A DNA stretch of 20,344 nucleotides from a virus, in IMG/VR virus record IMGVR_UViG_3300021375_000213, positions 1 through 20,344 of that record, one strand, 5' to 3'. The position numbers were made by a program, and so were the translations under genes. The notes below the pieces were generated by a model. It was not told the DNA's origin. It worked only from the letters and a program-made list of their open reading frames with translations, and ran no database searches. Position 1 is the first letter of the stretch, and the number at the start of each line of letters is the position of its first letter. This document shows, in pieces, positions 14,663 to 20,344 of this stretch.

Positions 14663-15367
14663 TTACCCCTTGTACTCTGAATATAATGAAGAAAGTTCTT
14701 CTTTAATCTTACTTGCTAGTGCCATTGGATTATCACCGCCTGCTACTTTTGGATAAGATTTTTTAGATTTATTAAGATCATTTCCGCCTTTAATTACATC
14801 AGTGTGTGGTGCATACTCTTCTTCTGGACTATTTTCGTAGTCTTCTCCAGTGATCTTATCACCAATTGTTCCGCCTACCATTGCGCCTGCTACTTTTGGT
14901 GCTACACTTTTTACTATTGGTTTAACAATAGCACTTGATCCTGGTACTACTAAATCAGCAACTGCTCCTGCACCTTGTGCCGCTAAGTCTGATCCTACAC
15001 CGCCTGTCATCTTGTCTATGTTGTCACCTGCTTGTGCTCCTAATCCACCACCAATAAGTGTTCCACCTACTCCTGCTTTAAGATCCATGTCTCCGTCGAC
15101 ATCATCTCTACCTGGAATCTCTGGATCATCGTCCATTGCTCCAAGTGCTTTGATATGCTTTTCCATATCCATTCTTGGTGCTAATGGCTTATCACTAACT
15201 TTTTCTGGTGACATACCTGCGTTACGCATCATTGCCATAAGTTGTCCAACTTGTCCGGCATCGTCTGCTGTCATTGAAATATTCATTGACGCTGATTCTT
15301 TTAATTCTTGTTTTTTGCTAGGAGCTTCAATAGCGTCCATTTTTGCAATCATATCTTTAAGGTTCAT
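14663..15367 (-). CDS. 234-aa Gly-rich protein, paralogue of the 118-aa protein
   Basis: This 234-residue protein shares its plan with the 118-aa protein downstream: MNISMTADDAGQVGQLMAMM near residue 28, the acidic DDPEIPGRDDVDGDMDLKAG block (about 78-97), then a Gly-rich run (GGTLIGGGLGAQAG). Unlike the shorter copy it continues with more small-residue hydrophobic segments (GAVADLVVPGSSAIVKPIV, VAGAMVGGTIG) and a polar tail with an ALASKIKEELSSLYSEYKG helix. Membrane-active or internal virion roles fit such glycine-zipper content, but no T4 homologue is apparent to me. The ATG overlaps the preceding stop by one base (TAATG), and GGGAG is a suitable ribosome binding site. Confidence 0.85.
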   Translation of the reverse strand: MNLKDMIAKMDAIEAPSKKQELKESASMNISMTADDAGQVGQLMAMMRNAGMSPEKVSDKPLAPRMDMEKHIKALGAMDDDPEIPGRDDVDGDMDLKAGVGGTLIGGGLGAQAGDNIDKMTGGVGSDLAAQGAGAVADLVVPGSSAIVKPIVKSVAPKVAGAMVGGTIGDKITGEDYENSPEEEYAPHTDVIKGGNDLNKSKKSYPKVAGGDNPMALASKIKEELSSLYSEYKG

Positions 15368-15921
15368 TATTTGCTCCCTACTGGTGATACAGTATTTTCT
15401 TTGTCGGTGATATCTGCGCCTTCACCGGGTTTAACGTCTTGTAACGGATCATTTTCACGCTCTGATCTAGCAGTTTCAAGTTCTTTTAATAAAGACATAA
15501 CACGATTTGAACCAACAGCTTCTTGTGCTGATTCGCCTCCCATGTCTTCTGTTTCTAATCTAGTTTCGTATGGCCCTTCATCTTTTGTTGCTTGATACAT
15601 TTCTTGTGGTTCGTTTACGTTACGCACTATAAGATGAGCTCTATCAATATCACAACACTGTGTAATATATTCTCCTAACACCTGAGGTGTTGTAGGATAA
15701 TTTAAACCAACTTCGTAATATGTAACTTCACAGTTACTAAGTTGTGGAAAGTCCAGTGGACGTTCTTGAATTGGAGTTTTCTTTCCAGCACTCATTGATG
15801 CTACACTGTAGCGTTGCAAGCATCTTTCTAAACTATCAGCACAATCCTCTGGAAGTTCACCTGCTACTCCAATGTTAAATTCATATATTTTTTTAGCTTC
15901 TGCTAGGTATTTTTCAAACAT
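15367..15921 (-). CDS. 184-aa conserved-looking hypothetical
   Basis: No function can be given. The 184-residue protein has an N-terminal domain of about 110 residues with a strand YEFNIGVAGEL, a helix DCADSLERCLQRYSV, a KKTPIQERPLDFPQL segment, VTYYEVGLNYPTT, and QVLGEYITQCC. This alternation of strands and helices looks like a small ferredoxin-like alpha/beta domain. The C-terminal 70 residues are polar, acidic and probably disordered. It is the first gene behind a GATAAATA motif overlapping the gp16 stop, with AAGGA ahead of its ATG, and is coupled to the 234-aa gene. A head-related role is likely only from location between the two terminase subunits. Confidence 0.8.
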   Translation of the reverse strand: MFEKYLAEAKKIYEFNIGVAGELPEDCADSLERCLQRYSVASMSAGKKTPIQERPLDFPQLSNCEVTYYEVGLNYPTTPQVLGEYITQCCDIDRAHLIVRNVNEPQEMYQATKDEGPYETRLETEDMGGESAQEAVGSNRVMSLLKELETARSERENDPLQDVKPGEGADITDKENTVSPVGSK

Positions 15922-15939
15922 GTTTCCGTCCTTATTAAA

Positions 15940-16425
15940 TTATTTATCCATATTCTTAAGTTTTTCGAGCAAACTATTACGGTCTGTTACTATATAACCT
16001 TCGCCTTGAACCATATCTTCGTCTGGCTTACCGTCTTTGTCCATCTTTTCTTTCTTGAGTTGTAGCTCTACCATCTTAAGTTTTTTGTCTAATTTTGCAA
16101 CTTTAGCATCAAGTGATGTTTTTAACATTCCGCCTGCTACTTCAAATACTCTACCTGAGTATCTTGATTCAACGTTCATACCCAAATCCATTAGATCATC
16201 ATATGCATCCATAGCTTTTTGAGCAACTTCGTTAAGCTCTGTATCAGCCATTTCACCTAATCCCTTAACTGCGGGTAGTGCGGCCGATATTTTATCAAAC
16301 TCAGCAATGTCTCTCAAGGTTTCATTCTGTTGAGCTAATACTTCTTTTCTGTCTTTTTTCTGATCTTGTTTGATAATTTCTTTACTATCAGGTAAGTCGA
16401 GAAGTTCTTCTAATTTCTTTGTCAT
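15940..16425 (-). CDS. 16: Small terminase subunit (gp16-type)
   Basis: The 161-residue protein matches T4 gp16 (164 residues) in length and in its central helical pair. VESRYSGRVFEVAGGMLKTS (84-103) followed by a lysine-rich coiled coil (KVAKLDKKLKMVELQLKK) parallels the T4 segment [22 protein letters not shown]. gp16 forms rings, recognises concatemer DNA and stimulates the gp17 ATPase. The N-terminal third is polar and charged, as in relatives. In T4 it sits directly before gp17; here four other genes lie between. A GATAAATA motif overlaps the stop of the upstream gp4 gene and ends 26 bases before this ATG. Another overlaps its own stop. Confidence 0.85.
   Translation of the reverse strand: MTKKLEELLDLPDSKEIIKQDQKKDRKEVLAQQNETLRDIAEFDKISAALPAVKGLGEMADTELNEVAQKAMDAYDDLMDLGMNVESRYSGRVFEVAGGMLKTSLDAKVAKLDKKLKMVELQLKKEKMDKDGKPDEDMVQGEGYIVTDRNSLLEKLKNMDK
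15941..15948 (-). promoter_or_regulatory. Late-promoter motif GATAAATA before the 184-aa gene
   Basis: GATAAATA on the minus strand overlaps the gp16 stop codon and ends 19 bases before the ATG of the 184-aa gene, whose own AAGGA lies in that gap. The position suggests a late promoter that starts the 184-, 234-, 128- and 118-aa gene group. Confidence 0.55.
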
Positions 16426-16451
16426 TATATACTCACATTAACTGCTACTAT

Positions 16452-16459
16452 TATTTATC
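16452..16459 (-). promoter_or_regulatory. Late-promoter motif GATAAATA before gp16
   Basis: The octamer overlaps the last codons of gp4 (its TAA is part of the motif) and ends 26 bases before the gp16 ATG. It matches the other copies exactly and is the most likely start of gp16 transcription. Confidence 0.55.
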
Positions 16460-16889
16460 GTTTTCCAGAATGGAACATGTCCTTTTCTGTAACGACCCTA
16501 AAACTAAGTCCTTTAGACTTACAATATGCCCTTGCGGCTTCCCATTTTGCCATATTTAATGCAACTGCTAATTGATTATGTTTAGATTTGCCTGCTGATT
16601 CCATAGTAACTTGGTTATCTGGTTTTACTTCAATAAGTTCTACCATATTTTTACCCTTTTTAGTCTTATATTGAATAAAGAAATCAGGAACATAAATTGT
16701 CATCTTTCCTGTTAATGGATTACGGAAAGGTATTTTTACTGCTTCGCTTGCCCATGCTTGTATTGATGGGTTTTCATCGCAAAATTTCATAAACGCAAAT
16801 TCCCAACTACTACGGTAAGTTGGTGTTCTACGTCCTACATATTTTCCTGGATTTTTGGCTTCGAATTTACCTTGTGCAAAACGTCCCAT
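16455..16889 (-). CDS. 4: gp4-type head completion protein, PD-(D/E)XK nuclease-like
   Basis: The 144-residue protein resembles the head-completion protein gp4 (also called gp50) of T4-like phages. The opening GRFAQGKFEAKNPGKYVG and YRSSWEFAFMKFCDENP are the family's hallmark, with Glu30 in the conserved SSWE. A nuclease core follows: YVPDFFI (66-72, Asp69) and ELIEVKP (84-90, Glu87 and Lys89), the pattern of the PD-(D/E)XK/TnsA-like fold. gp4 acts after packaging, finishing the head so that the tail can join, probably by trimming DNA. T4 gp4 is about 150 residues. The ATG comes three bases after the stop of the 125-aa gene. Confidence 0.88.
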   Translation of the reverse strand: MGRFAQGKFEAKNPGKYVGRRTPTYRSSWEFAFMKFCDENPSIQAWASEAVKIPFRNPLTGKMTIYVPDFFIQYKTKKGKNMVELIEVKPDNQVTMESAGKSKHNQLAVALNMAKWEAARAYCKSKGLSFRVVTEKDMFHSGKR

Positions 16890-16892
16890 GGG

Positions 16893-17270
16893 TTACCCCA
16901 TTATGTTTCTTGCTTCTAGAGGAGTATCTGTGTTTTCGACTCTAAATCCTAATGTACTAATTTTTTGTCTATTAAAATTTAAAATACTTGCAACAGTATA
17001 ACTTAATTGTAATTTATCTAGTCCTTTAAGAGTATCTAATAATTCAAATACTCTAACATTGTCAATCTTTGCTTGTTGCATTAATACTGCACCTGTAGAT
17101 TGTGCCGCTGATTTATCAAAGCCTTTGCTTTCTAAGAATCCGATTACTGCATCAACTTCGTTACTTGGATATGCTAATTGTTTTTGATAATATGTATTGA
17201 AATAACGCTTAACTCGATCAGCACTATCAGTTTCTTTTTTTACTGGTAAATTTAATTGTACTTTGTCCAT
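16893..17270 (-). CDS. 125-aa conserved-looking hypothetical
   Basis: I do not recognise this 125-residue protein by name. It appears alpha-helical and soluble: a polar start (MDKVQLNLPVKKETDSADRV), a YFNTYYQKQL helix, a VDAVIGFLESKGFDKSAAQS segment, AVLMQQAKIDNVRVFELLDTL and a VASILNFNRQKISTLGF stretch. It ends LEARNIMG. The spacing of helices resembles small adaptor or baseplate-linked proteins, but that is only an impression. The gene begins one base after the stop of the gp19-like gene and runs three bases short of gp4, so it is cotranscribed with structural genes. A virion or assembly role is probable from context. Confidence 0.8.
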   Translation of the reverse strand: MDKVQLNLPVKKETDSADRVKRYFNTYYQKQLAYPSNEVDAVIGFLESKGFDKSAAQSTGAVLMQQAKIDNVRVFELLDTLKGLDKLQLSYTVASILNFNRQKISTLGFRVENTDTPLEARNIMG

Positions 17271-17271
17271 T

Positions 17272-18462
17272 TTATATTACCCCGTCCATTGGTGGCTCGT
17301 TTGGTCCACTAAAGCTGTTTGCTGATGCTGAACTTGTCTTTGATGTTTGACCGCCGTATTTGCTAATCAAAGCACCTACACCAACTACTGCCGCCGCTGT
17401 TGCCGCTGTTGACGCACTACCACCTCCAGCACCTTTTGGAAAAGCTACACCTGCAACACCACTTACATCAATTCCGGCTTTTTTACCAATATCTCCAATT
17501 GCACTACCTATTAGTTCTTGTCCTACGCCAGCGGCATTTAATCCGCCTGCATTTTGTAATACGTTTGCCGCTTTTAATACTGTACCAAAGTTTGCTGTAC
17601 CACCAGTAATATCACTCAAAACTCCATATCCGCCTGCTAACACTCCGCCTATTCCTAATAGACTAGATGCTCCGCCGCCAGATAATGAGTTTGGACTAGG
17701 AGTTTTATCATAATGTTCTTCGGCAAATCCTTTAGGTCCGCCTTTGCCTATTGCACCTCTGCTGTAATGAACAGTTTCATATTCTAATGTCATTGTGTTT
17801 GCTACAACATCACTGGCGCTGTTGTCCATTGTATCGTGTTGCCAATTTGAAATTATAGGATTTATAAGCGTAAATGAAGTATAATTTTTACGTGCCATTT
17901 GACTAATAGTAATACTGTTAAAAAACGGAGATGAAGAATCGTTATCAAAGCCGTATCTGAATTGCTTTCTGCCAAACATACTTTGTCTATTGTAAGGATC
18001 AAATGATTCGCCACCTGTGTCTGGTGATCCATCTGGTGTTGTTGCGGCATAATTACCATCTCTATAATAGTATCTATAATATGCTTCCCACAGTGCTGTA
18101 GTAACACCCATATTATCATCATGTAATGTAATTTGAATTGGTTGATAATCGATACGTTTTTGTACTATTTTTTTTCTGTTGTATTGATGTTTAACATCTG
18201 TTTGGATATTATATGCAGGTAACTGTGCAGTCTTAACAAGCATATTAAGTTCATTCAAATGCTTTTCTCTTAATTGAGGAATAACTGCGGCCGCATCAGG
18301 ATTAATATTAAAACTGACATGATAAAGAAATTTTACTTTTGGACTTAGTCGATGACTGTCATCAACATAAAGTCTTGAACCGTGTGCATAGTCGCCCAGG
18401 GTTCCTTTTGGGTTTAAAGCACCCGATACTACATTGTCTAAAAATCCGTTTAAAAAGCTCAT
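17272..18462 (-). CDS. gp19-like tail tube/baseplate junction protein with Gly-rich tail
   Basis: The 396-residue protein has an N-terminal domain of about 235 residues that looks like the tail-tube fold. It contains a FLYHVSFNIN strand, LVKTAQLPAYNIQTDVKHQY, IDYQPIQITLHDDN and a W..YYRYYYRD helix, then NSITISQMARKNYTSFTLINP and MTLEYETVHY. That order of strands matches gp19-type tube proteins and the related T4 gp54, which initiates the tube on the baseplate. Residues about 265-396 are rich in Gly, Ala and Ser, a tail not present in gp19. It is the first gene behind a terminator and a late-promoter motif. gp54 is a possibility; a minor tube or virion protein is equally open. Confidence 0.65.
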   Translation of the reverse strand: MSFLNGFLDNVVSGALNPKGTLGDYAHGSRLYVDDSHRLSPKVKFLYHVSFNINPDAAAVIPQLREKHLNELNMLVKTAQLPAYNIQTDVKHQYNRKKIVQKRIDYQPIQITLHDDNMGVTTALWEAYYRYYYRDGNYAATTPDGSPDTGGESFDPYNRQSMFGRKQFRYGFDNDSSSPFFNSITISQMARKNYTSFTLINPIISNWQHDTMDNSASDVVANTMTLEYETVHYSRGAIGKGGPKGFAEEHYDKTPSPNSLSGGGASSLLGIGGVLAGGYGVLSDITGGTANFGTVLKAANVLQNAGGLNAAGVGQELIGSAIGDIGKKAGIDVSGVAGVAFPKGAGGGSASTAATAAAVVGVGALISKYGGQTSKTSSASANSFSGPNEPPMDGVI

Positions 18463-18467
18463 ACTAA

Positions 18468-18475
18468 TATTTATC
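18468..18475 (-). promoter_or_regulatory. Late-promoter motif GATAAATA before the gp19-like gene
   Basis: The motif ends five bases before the ATG, in the same spacing as before the 738-aa gene, and the sequence from motif to ATG differs at one position only between the two. It lies just after the terminator behind gp19. An AAGGA overlaps its 5' side, about 11 bases before the ATG, so ordinary initiation from a longer message is also possible. Confidence 0.6.
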
Positions 18476-18508
18476 CTTTTGAATAAAGTGGGTAGATAAT
18501 TCAGTCAT

Positions 18509-18533
18509 AAAAAAAGGGCCAACAAAGGCCCTT
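18509..18533 (-). terminator. Intrinsic terminator after gp19
   Basis: On the minus strand AAGGGCC (18533-18527), loop TTTGTT, and GGCCCTT (18520-18514) form a 7-bp stem followed by a run of U residues (18515-18509). It stands about 20 bases after the gp19 stop codon and would end the gp18-gp19 transcript, isolating the two most abundant tail proteins. Confidence 0.92.
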
Positions 18534-18552
18534 AATTTAAATCTTGTTTTGT

Positions 18553-19182
18553 TTAGATAGCGCCGCCGCCTGTGATTGCAGTATTAATTGTTCTACCTAC
18601 TGCTGTTCCAATTCCTGTTCCTTGTGGAGTTTGGATTGCATTGTCGTATCTAATACTTAATGTAACTGTAACTACTTCAGATGTTGCATAGTTAAGTGCA
18701 TTATAGTTTGTGCTTTCTAAATAACAACCGTATAATTCAAATGTTTCTAATACGCTTGCTGTGTTAGCACCGTTACCACCATCTAATATTTCGATTCTAG
18801 TAACAAATTTATAATCTGCACCACTTGCCGCACTTGATTGCTCAAAGAAATCAAACTGTTTCTGTAGTTGTTCGCCAACCATTTTTTGTACATTGTTACT
18901 TACATCTTCACGTAAGTTCATTGTAATTGGTTCCCAAGTGTGTTTACCTGCTAAGAACACTTTAGAGTTGTAAATATCAACTGTCATTTGTTCAAAACTA
19001 ACGTTAGGTCTGGATACGTCCATAACTTGTTTTGTTAACTCTGTTGACGGACTTGATACTCCAAAGTTCTCCAAAGATACTCTAAAACGGTATTGCAGTT
19101 TGGGCATCAACAATCCCTGGTTAGATGCACTCGCGTTGCTATCTAAAGGTACTGTTAATTTTGAAAGTGTTGAAATTGCCAT
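18553..19182 (-). CDS. 19: Tail tube protein (gp19-type)
   Basis: The 209-residue protein forms the inner tube of the contractile tail, polymerising as hexamer rings inside the sheath. It shows the gp19 pattern: an N-terminal polar arm, the YRFRVSLENFGV strand, a VSRPNVSFEQMTVDIYNSK segment, the TWEPITMNLRED strand (family hallmark), a helix QLQKQFDFFEQ, VTRIEILDGG and FELYGCYLES, ending in VTVTLSIRYDNA. T4 gp19 is 163 residues, so this version carries extra residues at both ends, the last being Gly-rich. The gene follows gp18 by about 30 bases, with AGGAG 6-7 bases before the ATG. A terminator follows it. Confidence 0.95.
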   Translation of the reverse strand: MAISTLSKLTVPLDSNASASNQGLLMPKLQYRFRVSLENFGVSSPSTELTKQVMDVSRPNVSFEQMTVDIYNSKVFLAGKHTWEPITMNLREDVSNNVQKMVGEQLQKQFDFFEQSSAASGADYKFVTRIEILDGGNGANTASVLETFELYGCYLESTNYNALNYATSEVVTVTLSIRYDNAIQTPQGTGIGTAVGRTINTAITGGGAI

Positions 19183-19201
19183 TATGTGCTCCTATTACTT
19201 T

Positions 19202-19209
19202 TATTTATC
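19202..19209 (-). promoter_or_regulatory. Late-promoter motif GATAAATA before gp19
   Basis: The octamer lies three bases after the gp18 stop and ends 19 bases before the gp19 ATG, leaving room for the gp19 ribosome binding site. It would give gp19 its own late transcript in addition to read-through from gp18. Confidence 0.6.
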
Positions 19210-19212
19210 ATA

Positions 19213-20344
19213 TTATAGTCCGCTAATTTCACCAGTATTTTTAAGTCTTAATGGAATGTAAATAAACTCCACTGCCTTAACTGGTTCAATAGCAATATCT
19301 AAATACAGCTCGTTTCTATCAATTCTACTTGGAGTATTGTTAGACTCATCACATACAACTAGGAAGTCATATAACGCTCTTTGTGACACTAGCTCTAGCA
19401 TTAAACTATCTGCTTGTGCCTTGATCTCATCACGTGTGATTTTATCATTTGGCTCAAAGATGTAAGGTTTAGCAAGTTTCTTAAGTTGTGATCTCAAGTA
19501 AATTACTAGTCTTGCTACGTTGATTCTATCTAATGCACTTGCATTTCTAGCTCTAGTCTTTTGACCAAAGTTTACAAGTCCTGCTCCTGTTAAGAATGTA
19601 ATTGGGTTAATGTTGTTAGCATAAAGTGTATCACGCTGTCCTTCATTTAATGCAATTGACTTAAATTCGCCTTCTGCATCAATGTATCCTGCGGCACTTG
19701 CATTTGTAATTCCACCACGTCTTGTTCCTGCTGGAGCAAACCATGGAAACGATACTTGATCGCTTAATGCTAGTGTTCTTAGAATACCGTGACTTGGTGG
19801 AACAACAACGTTGTTACCTGCGTTATCACTTGTAAATAAGCTCGGGTAGAACATACCTAAATATTCATCTCTACTAACTGCACCGTTGTCGTTATCTTCA
19901 ACTGCTAGTGCAACGTTTGATCCCCAGTTATTAAGTGAAGTACCATCGCTTGGTAATCTAAACGGACTGTCACCTACGATAAATGCTGTTAAGCCTCTAT
20001 CATTGTTTAGTGCAATCATTTCATTAATCAATTCTGGATAACCTGGCGCCGCCATAACGTTAAACAATCTTGATTCATCATCTCTAATTTCTTGGTTAGC
20101 ATTAACCATTGCTTGTAGAGCTTGAATAATAACTTTACGTTGTGCTTTACGTCCGAAGCTACCTGATCCGTTAACTTGGTTAGCTGACTCAGTAATCCAT
20201 CTGTGTGGATAGTATAAAGCCATACTCACGTCGCCCATTCTAATATTGTTAGCAGTTACGTCTACATGGTTACGTACAAATTTCTTAACGTTAAATCCAC
20301 TTCTACGTAAGTTCCAAAGCAACATACCTTTTGGATATAGTGCA
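19213..20344 (-). CDS. 18: Tail sheath protein (gp18-type), 5' part outside window
   Basis: This is the C-terminal part (377 codons visible) of the contractile tail sheath, which slides and shortens around the tube to drive DNA injection. An internal Met at 20325 looks like a start but the frame is open upstream to the window edge (ALYPKG precedes it), so the gene is cut by the boundary. T4 gp18 is 659 residues, so roughly the first 40 percent may be missing. Visible sheath features include the core domain around PPSHGILRTLALSDQVSFPWFAPAG (about middle), NPITFLTGAGLVNFGQKT, and the C-terminal RINVARLVIYLRSQLKK and DIAIEPVKAVEFIYIPL blocks that interlock subunits. gp19 follows with the late motif between them. 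Confidence 0.95.
   Translation of the reverse strand, partial: ALYPKGMLLWNLRRSGFNVKKFVRNHVDVTANNIRMGDVSMALYYPHRWITESANQVNGSGSFGRKAQRKVIIQALQAMVNANQEIRDDESRLFNVMAAPGYPELINEMIALNNDRGLTAFIVGDSPFRLPSDGTSLNNWGSNVALAVEDNDNGAVSRDEYLGMFYPSLFTSDNAGNNVVVPPSHGILRTLALSDQVSFPWFAPAGTRRGGITNASAAGYIDAEGEFKSIALNEGQRDTLYANNINPITFLTGAGLVNFGQKTRARNASALDRINVARLVIYLRSQLKKLAKPYIFEPNDKITRDEIKAQADSLMLELVSQRALYDFLVVCDESNNTPSRIDRNELYLDIAIEPVKAVEFIYIPLRLKNTGEISGL

Noticed and set aside
1025-17713. Many plus-strand open frames of 60-190 codons, including a Gly/Ala-rich one at 8961-9161
   Set aside because: All lie opposite convincing minus-strand genes, lack ribosome binding sites and known motifs, and mirror the composition of the gene beneath. 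The Gly/Ala-rich frame is the complement of the gp32 Pro/Ala linker.
18288-18297. NotI-type GCGGCCGC site in AT-rich DNA
   Set aside because: A single occurrence inside a gene with no neighbouring structure; explained by Ala codons.
20323-20325. ATG near the right edge as the start of the sheath gene
   Set aside because: The frame is open upstream to the window end, and the visible protein is much shorter than known sheath proteins, so it is an internal Met.
1-20344. CRISPR arrays, tRNA genes, insertion sequences or att sites
   Set aside because: Reading through both strands I saw no regularly spaced direct repeats, cloverleaf-like sequences, transposase motifs or flanking repeats. With gaps of at most about 130 bases there is little room for them.

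Overview
This window is a segment of a T4-like (tailed, contractile, myovirus-type) bacteriophage genome. It is AT-rich and almost fully coding, and every gene lies on the minus strand, so transcription runs from high to low coordinates. The assignment rests on recognisable T4-type proteins: tail sheath gp18 (5' end outside the window), tail tube gp19, head-completion nuclease gp4, small and large terminase gp16 and gp17, single-strand binding protein gp32, recombinase UvsX and its mediator UvsY. Divergence from T4 and the overall style resemble marine T4-like phages. That is an impression: the host cannot be read from the window, and no photosynthesis or other host-diagnostic gene is present.

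Right part (about 20344-10051, late structural and packaging genes). The order of transcription is gp18, gp19, a gp19-like protein with a Gly/Ala-rich tail, a 125-aa unknown, gp4, gp16, four small unknown and probably virion-associated proteins, gp17, and a 738-aa protein with a membrane segment. Five exact copies of the octamer GATAAATA (minus strand) sit at gene junctions here and look like T4-type late promoters. A one-base variant lies before gp17. Two strong intrinsic terminators (after gp19 and before gp17) are each followed by such a motif, which divides the module into separate transcription units.

Middle part (about 10050-7085, replication and recombination genes). gp32 has its own sigma70-like promoter overlapping a 10-bp inverted repeat, a possible hairpin around its ribosome binding site, and a terminator-like hairpin behind it. 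UvsX, a 76-aa acidic protein and UvsY follow.

Left part (about 7098-1). Eleven complete genes and one partial gene follow uvsY, mostly overlapping by 1 to 29 bases. They form a polysaccharide-type cassette: two GT-B-like proteins, several GT-A-like glycosyltransferases, a GT25-like protein, an FkbM-type methyltransferase, a sulfotransferase, an SGNH hydrolase, a DUF6165-like protein and a tiny basic protein. Together they look able to build or decorate a glycan, either on the virion or on the infected host surface. This cassette and the promoter/terminator layout are the most unusual parts of the window. There is no non-coding stretch longer than about 130 bases, and I saw no tRNA, rRNA, CRISPR array or insertion sequence.
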